Virus record (IMG/VR): IMGVR_UViG_3300031565_000266
Coordinates: 1-28,565 of that record
DNA: 28,565 bases
DNA from: a virus
Direction: 5' to 3' (one strand)
The position numbers and the translations under genes are program-made. How positions within the stretch are numbered: the stretch's first letter is position 1; the number at the start of each line of letters is the position of its first letter. This document shows positions 1 to 5,967 of this stretch, one piece after another. The notes under the pieces were generated by a model. That model did no database searches. It had not been told where the DNA came from and was given only the letters and a program-made list of their open reading frames with translations.

Positions 1-1
1 G

Positions 2-301
2 CCACACGTAGCGTTTCATTTCGTCCACGTTCAGGCCGTGGTGGCGGCAATAGTTTGCGATGGCGGACCAGGGAATGCGCTGGATGATGGCTTTTTTGTC
101 TTTGAACAGTGACGGCGGCCGTTCCGTTTGCAGGTCCATGTAGGCGGTCCAGTACAGGCTGAAACGCGGGTCCACGGTCGGCGGTTTTTCGATGACTTCG
201 GGAACGGCCAGGCCGCGTTCGGCATAGCTTGCTGCGATGTGGCCCTGGTCTTTCGGTTGGTGTCCGCGCAGGCCGTGGCGCAGCACCGCTGTCAGTTTCC
301 C
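2..301 (-). CDS. -1 frame extension of the tail assembly chaperone (gpGT-like), partial at left edge
   Basis: Ninety-eight codons stay open without a stop in the -1 frame from the end of the upstream chaperone gene to the window edge. The frame has no convincing start of its own, and its protein-like sequence includes VLRHGLRGHQPKDQG and MDLQTERPPSLFKDKKAIIQ. Its entry point is the heptamer GGGAAAC at 301-295, so I read it as the T part of a G-GT fusion made by -1 frameshifting. In lambda and many siphophages the fusion recruits the tail tube protein to the tape measure protein, and the G:GT ratio controls tail assembly. Position after the tail tube gene fits. The C terminus lies outside the window. 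The fusion would exceed 240 residues. Confidence 0.82.
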
Positions 302-720
302 ACCGCTTCCTGTTCGAAGACTTTGCGAAAATTGGTCCAGGAATACGCCTTCGCTTTGATCTGCCGCGCCAATAGCGGCAAATCGTTCAGGACTTTTTCC
401 ACGTTCTTCGGCGTGCATTTCAGTGCCTTGCCTGCCTGGTCTGTGATGCCTTCCCAATCCGAAACAATCGCGTGCGCGAACAGGCGGTGTTCCATTTGCG
501 GGTCGGCCAACATGTCCATGACGTTTTCCAGGCTGCCGCGTTCTTTCACAGATTTGGCCGCTTCGGTCGCCATGAACTTTCGAATTTCAGGATTCAGGTC
601 ACGGTCTGCACTGCGCACCCGTATCCTGCAAATTTCCTGTCCCTGGTGTTCGATTGCGCACCAAATTCCGTCAGTGACGGCCGATTCGCTTGTTTCGAAC
701 AGTTCATAAACACTTGTCAT
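292..720 (-). CDS. Tail assembly chaperone (lambda gpG-like short product)
   Basis: This 142-residue, charged, soluble protein has no signal peptide or membrane segment. It lies directly after the tail tube gene and before the expected tape measure gene, which is the standard place of the G/GT chaperone. It ends on a slippery heptamer that allows a -1 fusion into the downstream frame. That arrangement, more than sequence similarity, supports the call. The ATG at 720 is preceded by GAGGG at good spacing, inside a small hairpin at 726-742 with a GTGAG loop. Chaperones of this type are absent from the mature virion and bind the tape measure during tail polymerisation. Confidence 0.8.
   Translation of the reverse strand: MTSVYELFETSESAVTDGIWCAIEHQGQEICRIRVRSADRDLNPEIRKFMATEAAKSVKERGSLENVMDMLADPQMEHRLFAHAIVSDWEGITDQAGKALKCTPKNVEKVLNDLPLLARQIKAKAYSWTNFRKVFEQEAVGN
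295..301 (-). promoter_or_regulatory. -1 ribosomal frameshift slippery heptamer GGGAAAC
   Basis: On the minus strand the zero-frame codons read GTG GGA AAC TGA. The heptamer G-GGA-AAC has the X-XXY-YYZ form, and a tandem -1 slip re-pairs on GGG AAA. The zero-frame stop follows immediately. The -1 frame then runs CTG ACA GCG GTG with no stop to the window edge. Lambda uses the related GGGAAAG between G and T. I did not identify a downstream stimulatory structure. Confidence 0.85.
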
Positions 721-725
721 TTTTG

Positions 726-742
726 GAATCCCTCACAGATTC
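726..742 (-). promoter_or_regulatory. Start-associated GTGAG-loop hairpin before the tail chaperone
   Basis: On the minus strand the arms GAATCT and GGATTC flank the loop GTGAG. They form six pairs, one of them U-G. The Shine-Dalgarno GAGGG spans loop and stem, and the hairpin ends 5 nt before the ATG. It belongs to the family also seen at 5394, 10747, 17919, 24889 and 27733. Confidence 0.6.
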
Positions 743-750
743 GCGGGGTT

Positions 751-2307
751 CTACCTCACGAAGTTAAGACGCTGCACGCTGATGGTGTAGCCGAAATCAG
801 GCGACAAAATTGCCTGGTATGTTGCCGGGATCGTTACGTCCTGATTTTTGCCAGGAACGTCAGGCGCACCGCCGGCGAATTTGATGCGTGGCATGTCGAA
901 CAACATGGCCCGGCCGTTGCTGTCCACGACGCTGATGTCCAGCGACGTTTCGGTGTTGGCCAGGATTTGGTCCAGGATTGCTTTGTTGTCGAAGTACGTT
1001 CGCAGCGTGCCAGTGACACCGACTTCGCCGACACCGATGCCGGCAGCGCCGAACACGCCGACCGCTTCCTGGCGGCGCAGGTTGTTGGTCAGGTCGATGC
1101 TGGCTTCCAGCACGAAATTGACGCCAGCGGTGTCAATCGGGTCCACACCGCGGCCCAGGCGGCCCACGTTGCTGCTGGTGTTATAAACGGGATTTGTGGC
1201 TGCTGCGGCGTCAATGGGTGCCGTTTCGTACAGTGCCGGCGCAATGGTGCCCACGTGCGCGTTGCCCGTTTCCACCTGGACGGCGCTGGAAAACCCGAAA
1301 AACGTCACCGCGCCGGTCATAATCGACTGCGGTGCCAGGGCGATCGAAAAATTGTTCAGGGCCATGCCCAGGAACAGTTCGCGCAACACTTCCACCTGGT
1401 CTTCGAATCGGCGTTCCAGTGCGAACTGGTGGGCTGTCACGGCCTGGGCACCATTTTCCACGTGGTCGCCGAAATAGATTTCCACGCGTTCGGCTGCTGC
1501 GGCGCCCAAAACCATGCCGGTTTGCGCGGCGAATGTCAGGGTGCGCGCCGTGGTGTCGATGGCTTTGATGCGCGCCCACACGTTGTTGCCGGCTTCCGCT
1601 GTTGGCCAGCGTGCCATTTTCACCCACATGCCAATGGTCAGCAGGGTGTCCACGTTGCCGCCGCGGGCATTGTCGAACATGGTGTTGTTGTTGGCGACCG
1701 TCAGCACGATTTCACCGGATGCCGGCGCTGCCATCGTGATGTCACCGACTGCACCAGGAATCAGGCCGCACACTGAAAGTTTGGTTTCAGCGCCGGACGT
1801 CCAGGCAGCCAGCACGGCATTGGTGCCCGCGGTATGTGGCACGACCGTCAGCAAATCGACGGTGATGACCGTCAGTTCATAGACGCCATCGCCCTGGTCG
1901 CCTGTTGCCAGGTCATCCAGTCGCAGGATGTGCCCGACTTCGTAGTCGTCGCCTTCGCCGGCAGCCAGTTGGATTTGCCCGGCTGCGAACGACACGATGT
2001 CCGTGGCGCCCAGGTTGAATTTGTTTTGCGAATACAGCGACATCATTGCCGATTCGATCAGCAGGTCGAACGCACCGAATGACATTTCGAAATTCGTGTC
2101 GCCGCCGGCTTCGCCGCCCACCAGGATCAGGTCGCTGGTTTGTCGATCGCTGCGGATTTCTTCCGACACCACTGTGGTCGGTGTGAATGCCAGCCCAGGC
2201 GCCCCGGTATAACGCAGCGCGGTCAGCGTCAATTGTGGGTTCAGGATTGGCGCCGATTTTGCCGGTGACCTGGCAATGCGGACGCCTACGCGATTAGTGT
2301 CAGACAT
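751..2307 (-). CDS. Major tail tube protein (Phage_tube_2-like)
   Basis: This 518-residue protein probably polymerises into the tail tube. The N-terminal part (about residues 45-95) contains SEEIRSDRQTSDLILVGGEA followed by a GAFDLLIES segment, typical of siphophage tube proteins of the Phage_tube_2 group. The segment HQFALERRF...LFLGMALNNFSIAL...ITGAVTFFGF (about 290-340) is the matching second half. The usual length is nearer 300, so the extra residues (roughly 100-280) look like an inserted domain. The start is ATG with AAAGGGGAA 5 nt upstream. It lies between the tail terminator and the chaperone gene, as expected. The family assignment is from memory of motifs. Confidence 0.85.
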   Translation of the reverse strand: MSDTNRVGVRIARSPAKSAPILNPQLTLTALRYTGAPGLAFTPTTVVSEEIRSDRQTSDLILVGGEAGGDTNFEMSFGAFDLLIESAMMSLYSQNKFNLGATDIVSFAAGQIQLAAGEGDDYEVGHILRLDDLATGDQGDGVYELTVITVDLLTVVPHTAGTNAVLAAWTSGAETKLSVCGLIPGAVGDITMAAPASGEIVLTVANNNTMFDNARGGNVDTLLTIGMWVKMARWPTAEAGNNVWARIKAIDTTARTLTFAAQTGMVLGAAAAERVEIYFGDHVENGAQAVTAHQFALERRFEDQVEVLRELFLGMALNNFSIALAPQSIMTGAVTFFGFSSAVQVETGNAHVGTIAPALYETAPIDAAAATNPVYNTSSNVGRLGRGVDPIDTAGVNFVLEASIDLTNNLRRQEAVGVFGAAGIGVGEVGVTGTLRTYFDNKAILDQILANTETSLDISVVDSNGRAMLFDMPRIKFAGGAPDVPGKNQDVTIPATYQAILSPDFGYTISVQRLNFVR

Positions 2308-2334
2308 GAGACTTTCCCCTTTGAATGGTCAGCA

Positions 2335-2769
2335 TCACGCCGTCCTGATTAGATCATAGTGACTTTCGGCTGTGCAGTTCACCTGATTCCAGCCATTCAC
2401 GACACCGTTGTCCTGTGCGCCTGGATTTTCGACCGAAATGCCGGCCACGTCCACCGTTTCCAAAAAATCCATCACGACTTCGACCAGCGCCAAACGCCTG
2501 CTGGCCAGTTCGCCTTTGCGCACATAGATGACGGCCGTGATGATAGCGAACCGGCGGATGAACCGCGAATTGCCTGCGCCCAGGGCCGCATGTTCTCCCG
2601 TTTCGTGGTTGTAACCGAACCGCACGAAGTCAGTGACGGCGCTGGTGTCAAAGTCTTCCGTATCCCAGGCGATGTTCGCAGCCAGTTCGCCGGCAGCGAT
2701 CCAATGCGCCAGAAACGCCGCATTCATTGCGTCGATCTGAATTTCGGCGGTGGTAGTTGCGCCAGCCAT
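2335..2769 (-). CDS. Tail terminator protein (DUF4128/gpU-like)
   Basis: This 144-residue protein is likely the tail terminator, a hexameric ring that stops tube polymerisation and joins the tail to the neck. Evidence is the length, the order (after the gp10-like protein, before the tail tube), and a fold-like pattern with an N-terminal helix, a mid-segment RFIRRFAIITAVIYVRKGELASRR and a C-terminal strand-rich region ending in QVNCTAESHYDLIRTA, as in small terminators of the DUF4128 group. Its ATG overlaps the stop of the upstream gene, so translation is coupled. No catalytic residues are expected. Confidence 0.72.
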   Translation of the reverse strand: MAGATTTAEIQIDAMNAAFLAHWIAAGELAANIAWDTEDFDTSAVTDFVRFGYNHETGEHAALGAGNSRFIRRFAIITAVIYVRKGELASRRLALVEVVMDFLETVDVAGISVENPGAQDNGVVNGWNQVNCTAESHYDLIRTA

Positions 2770-3236
2770 CAGGGCAAATCCTTGCGTTCATTTCGCGCAA
2801 TGTTGCGCCCAACCATGACCGCCGTTTCGATGAAACTGGTGGGCGCCTGGGTGCTGTGGCCATCGTTCAAAAGGCCAATATATGGGACGTTGTTCTGGAT
2901 GACGATGCGGCGCGTGGACGGTTTGACACGTTCGATTTGCGCACGACCTGCTGCCAGCGATTCCTGGCTGGCTGCATTTTTGCCAGGTCCGCGGCCTTCG
3001 ACACCGCGCACGCCCTGGATGGTTGCGCCCAGGGACACCTGCCAGTTCCGCCTGGCGTGGCCGCCCACGTAGCCTTCCGGCGCTGATGTCGGGTTTTGCC
3101 ACAGGGTCGGATTGCCGACTGGCGTGGCGACTACAACAGACGACAGGATCGCCACCGCCACGCGCTGGATGTCTTCGCCGATTTCTTCGTCGATGCGTTC
3201 GATAATTTCCAGCGTGTTGTATGTTTTCACGGCCAT
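2769..3236 (-). CDS. HK97 gp10-like neck/tail completion protein
   Basis: The start is the ATG at 3236, overlapping the previous stop as TGATG; the upstream open frame is an antisense-like extension and is not used. The 155-residue product has an N-terminal helix (NTLEIIERIDEEIGEDIQRVAVAILSSVV), then TPVGNPTLWQ...HARRNWQVSLGA, and near the C terminus VPYIGLLNDGHSTQAPTSFIETAV. That last pattern (pocket followed by an N-x-GHS-QAP-x-x-F motif) is characteristic of gp10-like head-tail joining or tail completion proteins. Its place between the stopper and the terminator supports a neck role. Confidence 0.8.
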   Translation of the reverse strand: MAVKTYNTLEIIERIDEEIGEDIQRVAVAILSSVVVATPVGNPTLWQNPTSAPEGYVGGHARRNWQVSLGATIQGVRGVEGRGPGKNAASQESLAAGRAQIERVKPSTRRIVIQNNVPYIGLLNDGHSTQAPTSFIETAVMVGRNIARNERKDLP

Positions 3237-3625
3237 CAGGCACCTGCCTGGCGCACTTGCGCGAACCACACGAACGAACTGTTGCCTGGTTTGGATTCGA
3301 TCGCGACGACAATGGCCCACTGGCTGCTGCCGTCCACGATGATGTCCGCGGACGTGACTTTGCGGCCGGCTGGCGTCAGTGACGTCGATGCGATGATCGC
3401 CAGCGAATCGCCCAACTGGATCGCGGTGCCCTGGACCAATTCTTTTTTCAGGTCGATGAACACCGCTTTGACGGTTTGGCTGGCGCCCTTCGCCGCTTTG
3501 CCTTTCCACGGTTCAGTCGGGCTGACGTTCGTGGTGCCAGGTCCGACCAGGGAAACATCGCGCCCGAATTCGGCGACCAGTTCCTGGGCGACACCTTGCA
3601 GTTCCAGTTCGTCAGCAGCAGACAT
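3236..3625 (-). CDS. Head closure (stopper) protein
   Basis: The start is the ATG at 3625, one base after the upstream stop; an apparent longer frame upstream reads antisense-like sequence. The 129-residue protein is beta-rich with a short N-terminal helix (SAADELELQGVAQELVAEFG), then VKAVFIDLKKELVQGTAIQLGDSLAIIA and IVDGSSQWAIVVAIESKPGNSSFVWFAQVR. Proteins of this size and pattern between the adaptor and gp10-like genes are head-closure proteins that plug the portal channel. The assignment rests mainly on gene order plus this pattern. Confidence 0.66.
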   Translation of the reverse strand: MSAADELELQGVAQELVAEFGRDVSLVGPGTTNVSPTEPWKGKAAKGASQTVKAVFIDLKKELVQGTAIQLGDSLAIIASTSLTPAGRKVTSADIIVDGSSQWAIVVAIESKPGNSSFVWFAQVRQAGA

Positions 3626-3626
3626 G

Positions 3627-4178
3627 TCAGGCCCGCAGCAGCGTGCGGGACGCCGCAGTGATGTATTCGCGCAGCACGCCTTCGGCCCGCGGATAGCGTC
3701 GGAACAACACCGGCCCACTGCTTGCGCTGGCGAATTCGGTTTCCTTTGACACCGCGCCTTCCACGCGGACTTTCAATTTGCTGATGGACTTGCCGCTGGC
3801 GTCATAGGTTGGGTTCGGATTGATGCCGTTGCCGGCAGCGATCAGGGCATATTCCGCGCACGCCTGCGCGATGGCGGCCGGTATAGCTGTGGATGCGATC
3901 ACTGCTCCCGATGGCAATTTCAGGCCGTCGCGTGGCCAGTCCAATGCCTGGGTGTCCTGCGTGGCTTCCGCCAGTTCGCCCAACCACCGGCAGCGATAGG
4001 TTTGATCCATGAACTGCGTGGCCACGATCAGCGCCGCCAGGCGGTCCTGGGTGCCGAATGCGGCCCATTCATCCTTCCGCCCGGTCAGTTCCATGTAGGC
4101 TTTGGCGCCGGCGTCGTCTTCGTATGAATTGGCGTTCGCCAGCCCGGTGCCGTCTTCCTTCGTCAGTGTGATCGCCAT
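3627..4178 (-). CDS. Head-tail adaptor (DnaT-like ssDNA-binding domain family by name)
   Basis: The protein has 183 residues, starting MAITLTKEDGTGLANANSYE. The pattern NSY...AKAYMELTGRKDEW...RLAALIVATQFMDQTYRCRWLGE...LDWPRDGL...IPAAIAQACAEYAL matches the helical head-tail adaptor proteins that databases often label DnaT-like. In this context it is a virion connector docking under the portal, not a replication protein. The C-terminal segment SKLKVRVEGAVSKETEF is also typical. It is followed by the stopper, gp10-like and terminator genes in canonical order. Confidence 0.82.
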   Translation of the reverse strand: MAITLTKEDGTGLANANSYEDDAGAKAYMELTGRKDEWAAFGTQDRLAALIVATQFMDQTYRCRWLGELAEATQDTQALDWPRDGLKLPSGAVIASTAIPAAIAQACAEYALIAAGNGINPNPTYDASGKSISKLKVRVEGAVSKETEFASASSGPVLFRRYPRAEGVLREYITAASRTLLRA

Positions 4179-4187
4179 GTCGTTCGC

Positions 4188-4565
4188 CTATGCCTTGTTG
4201 ATGTCCTGCTGGACTGTGAATTTGCCCGCCAGCAGCAGGGTGATGCGCTCGCCAGCAGCATCGTCCACCTGGAAATCATAGAAATAATCGCCGGGCACGT
4301 AGGCGTCCGAAATGACTTTCCGGGCCGCGACGTTCACGCCAGCCGGCTGAAATTCCACGATGCCATTGGTGGCCGGCGCCACGATCGTGACCGGCATCCT
4401 GAACTGTTCGTTGGCTGCGGTGGCTGGTTCGTCTTCGCTGTTGACCACGATTTCCATGTTGACCAGGCCAGTCAAGTCGAACGCTGCGCCGGCTTTCGTC
4501 AGCGTCATCTGTTTCGCCACCGTGTCGCCGCGGGTGTAGGTTATATCCGGGCCTTTGCCTGCCAT
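4188..4565 (-). CDS. Putative accessory virion protein with beta-sandwich (BppU-N-like) character
   Basis: The start chosen is the ATG at 4565, overlapping the upstream TAA as TAATG; a GTG three codons earlier is possible. The 125-residue product begins MAGKGPDITYTRGDTVAKQMTLTKAGAAFDLTGL, resembling the RGD-T...FDLTG pattern of small Ig-like phage proteins related to baseplate or upper-fibre N-terminal domains. It ends in ITLLLAGKFTVQQD. It lies in a run of small genes between the fibre-like gene and the neck genes. I infer a virion role from position; the exact function is unknown. Confidence 0.55.
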   Translation of the reverse strand: MAGKGPDITYTRGDTVAKQMTLTKAGAAFDLTGLVNMEIVVNSEDEPATAANEQFRMPVTIVAPATNGIVEFQPAGVNVAARKVISDAYVPGDYFYDFQVDDAAGERITLLLAGKFTVQQDINKA

Positions 4566-4726
4566 TATCCGCACTCCACATCAGGTTCGATTGTCGCCAC
4601 CAGGTCCGCTTCCAAAACGCCCACCAGGTCGGCTTCCACTTCCGCATCCAGGTCGTCGATGACCAGGCGCGTGCCAGTGTTCACCGTGGCCGGCGCGAAA
4701 AGCAAATATCCGCCCAGGGTGATCAT
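4565..4726 (-). CDS. Hypothetical 53-aa protein
   Basis: This small gene is fixed at both ends by coupling: its ATG at 4726 overlaps the upstream stop as ATGA, and its TAA overlaps the next ATG as TAATG. The product starts MITLGGYLLFAPATVNTGTR and ends in an acidic stretch (DDLDAEVEADLVGVLEADLVATIEPD). There is no membrane segment or cysteine pair apart from one C-terminal Cys. Function is not recognised; it sits among accessory virion genes. Confidence 0.6.
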   Translation of the reverse strand: MITLGGYLLFAPATVNTGTRLVIDDLDAEVEADLVGVLEADLVATIEPDVECG

Positions 4727-5139
4727 TCTTTCAAACTCGTATCGACGCCGACCAGGCTGCCGATTTCGTTTTTGGCAGGGATCAGGTCGGTGGTCGTGCC
4801 GCGCCGGTATCGGTGCAACAGGCTGCCGGCATTGTCGAACACTTCGTCCGCTTCCAGCATGTCCCTGGACTGTTCGATGTCCAGGTCGAACTGGCCGCGC
4901 CAGTAGCGCACATCGACCTGGCTGGCTGCGATCGGGTCCGCGTCGATCAGGAACGCGTACCGCAGGCCATTGACTGCCGCGAACGTGAACGTGTACAGGC
5001 CGCGGGTCGTCCTGTCCGTCATCGCTGAATCCACAATCACTTCGGCGCCGGTGTCCAGTCGCTGGATGGTGATGGTGGGCGCCGTGGCCAGGGCGTTCAC
5101 TGGCGCGTTGGTTTTCAGCAGATTGACGGAAATTTCCAT
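4723..5139 (-). CDS. Hypothetical virion-associated protein, 138 aa
   Basis: The product begins MEISVNLLKTNAPVNALATAPT and continues with alternating strand-like segments (ITIQRLDTGAEVIVD, GLYTFTFAAVNGLRYAFLIDAD). The C-terminal half is more helical and charged (DLDIEQSRDMLEADEVFDNAGSLL). The first half resembles the small Ig-like or jelly-roll modules found in phage structural genes. It overlaps the next gene by ATGA. No specific family is recognised; location between the fibre-like gene and neck genes suggests an accessory capsid or tail component. Confidence 0.6.
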   Translation of the reverse strand: MEISVNLLKTNAPVNALATAPTITIQRLDTGAEVIVDSAMTDRTTRGLYTFTFAAVNGLRYAFLIDADPIAASQVDVRYWRGQFDLDIEQSRDMLEADEVFDNAGSLLHRYRRGTTTDLIPAKNEIGSLVGVDTSLKE

Positions 5140-5142
5140 GAT

Positions 5143-5388
5143 TTAGTCCGGCGGATTCTGGTGGATTGGCGCCTGCATCAGCGCAGGCATCACGCGGTTG
5201 ACTTTTTCCCACGGCAATGATTTCAGGATTTCCACCACGTCCTGCATGGTCGAAGGCGGCACCAGGTGCCACATCGGTCGGTTCGGGTCCAGTGGCGCAC
5301 GCGTGACAGGTGCGGCAGCCGCAGCGGCGGCAATGGCACCTTTCTGTTGATCGGCGTGTGCGTCGATTTGCTTTGTTTTCGCGTTCAT
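5143..5388 (-). CDS. Hypothetical 81-aa protein with Ala-rich N terminus
   Basis: The start is the ATG at 5388, which has GAGGG 7 nt upstream inside a GTGAG-loop hairpin (5394-5406); a TTG seven codons earlier is less likely. The product begins MNAKTKQIDAHADQQKGAIAAAA, has an alanine run, then a Pro-rich linker and a short helical C terminus (STMQDVVEILKSLPWEKVNRVMPALM). No known domain is recognised. A 66-bp gap separates it from the upstream gene; a weak promoter-like pair TTGCAC/CATAAC with 18-bp spacing is visible there but is not convincing. Confidence 0.58.
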   Translation of the reverse strand: MNAKTKQIDAHADQQKGAIAAAAAAAPVTRAPLDPNRPMWHLVPPSTMQDVVEILKSLPWEKVNRVMPALMQAPIHQNPPD

Positions 5389-5393
5389 TTTCT

Positions 5394-5406
5394 GACCCTC
5401 ACAGTC
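5394..5406 (-). promoter_or_regulatory. Start-associated GTGAG-loop hairpin before the 81-aa gene
   Basis: The arms GACT and GGTC (minus strand) flank the loop GTGAG, giving four pairs with one U-G. The hairpin ends 5 nt before the ATG at 5388, the same spacing as at 726-742. The Shine-Dalgarno GAGGG lies in the loop and 3' arm. Confidence 0.5.
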
Positions 5407-5454
5407 CAAAGTTATGCGGCGTCAGCCGCGATGCGTGCAAGTGTATCCCCATTT

Positions 5455-5967
5455 TCAAAAACCATCCGGGTCGCCGGTGATCGCCTGAATGGCCGATCTG
5501 ATGCGCTGTTTTCGTTCGCGCAGACGTTCTTTCGATCCGAGCATTTCGTCTTTGACCAGGCGGCCGACCGTGCCGGACGGTTCGGCGTCGATCAATACGG
5601 TGAAACGGTCGATGGCGGCGTCAATGTTGTCGCGTTCATCCCGCAGTTCGATCAGCACCGCGGATTCGATGGCCGGCACGGATTCAGCCAGGCCGGTGAT
5701 GTTCACCTGCAAGGCGTCCCACAGTTCCAGGGCCACGGCACTGCCCAGGGCCACAATTTGGTTTCGCCATTGCGCGTATGTGTCGGCATTGGTTTGGCCC
5801 AGGCGGTTGTATTCCACGGCCAGCGAGTCGATCCAGGCGACTGCCTGGGCGTTGGTGAAATTCGAAACCAGCACCGTGCGAATGGCATCAGCGAAATCGC
5901 CTTTGTTCAGGGCGTTGTCCAACAGCACGGCGTCCACGCCGGCTTCGTATGCGTCACGAATTGTCAT
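5455..5967 (-). CDS. Hypothetical helical protein, 170 aa
   Basis: The protein is largely helical and acidic, starting MTIRDAYEAGVDAVLLDNALN and ending in a charged helical segment (EMLGSKERLRERKQRIRSAIQAITG). There is no signal peptide, membrane segment or cysteine. Its ATG overlaps the stop of the 893-aa fibre-like gene as TAATG, and CCGTGAGG, a relative of the GTGAG motif, serves as ribosome binding site. Genes immediately after a fibre sometimes encode assembly helpers; that is inference only. Confidence 0.6.
   Translation of the reverse strand: MTIRDAYEAGVDAVLLDNALNKGDFADAIRTVLVSNFTNAQAVAWIDSLAVEYNRLGQTNADTYAQWRNQIVALGSAVALELWDALQVNITGLAESVPAIESAVLIELRDERDNIDAAIDRFTVLIDAEPSGTVGRLVKDEMLGSKERLRERKQRIRSAIQAITGDPDGF

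Noticed and set aside
472-1776. 434-codon plus-strand open frame antisense to the tail tube and chaperone genes
   Set aside because: It is a shadow: the opposite strand has clear tail proteins, this frame spans two genes, and the product is Cys/His/Arg-biased with no domain. GC-rich antisense frames stay open here.
3627-4178. Replication protein DnaT
   Set aside because: The family name DnaT-like comes from a database label; gene order between fibre/accessory genes and stopper fits a head-tail adaptor.
5416-5429. Hairpin GCGGC-GTCA-GCCGC as a terminator
   Set aside because: The stem is only 5 bp and no U-tract follows on either strand.
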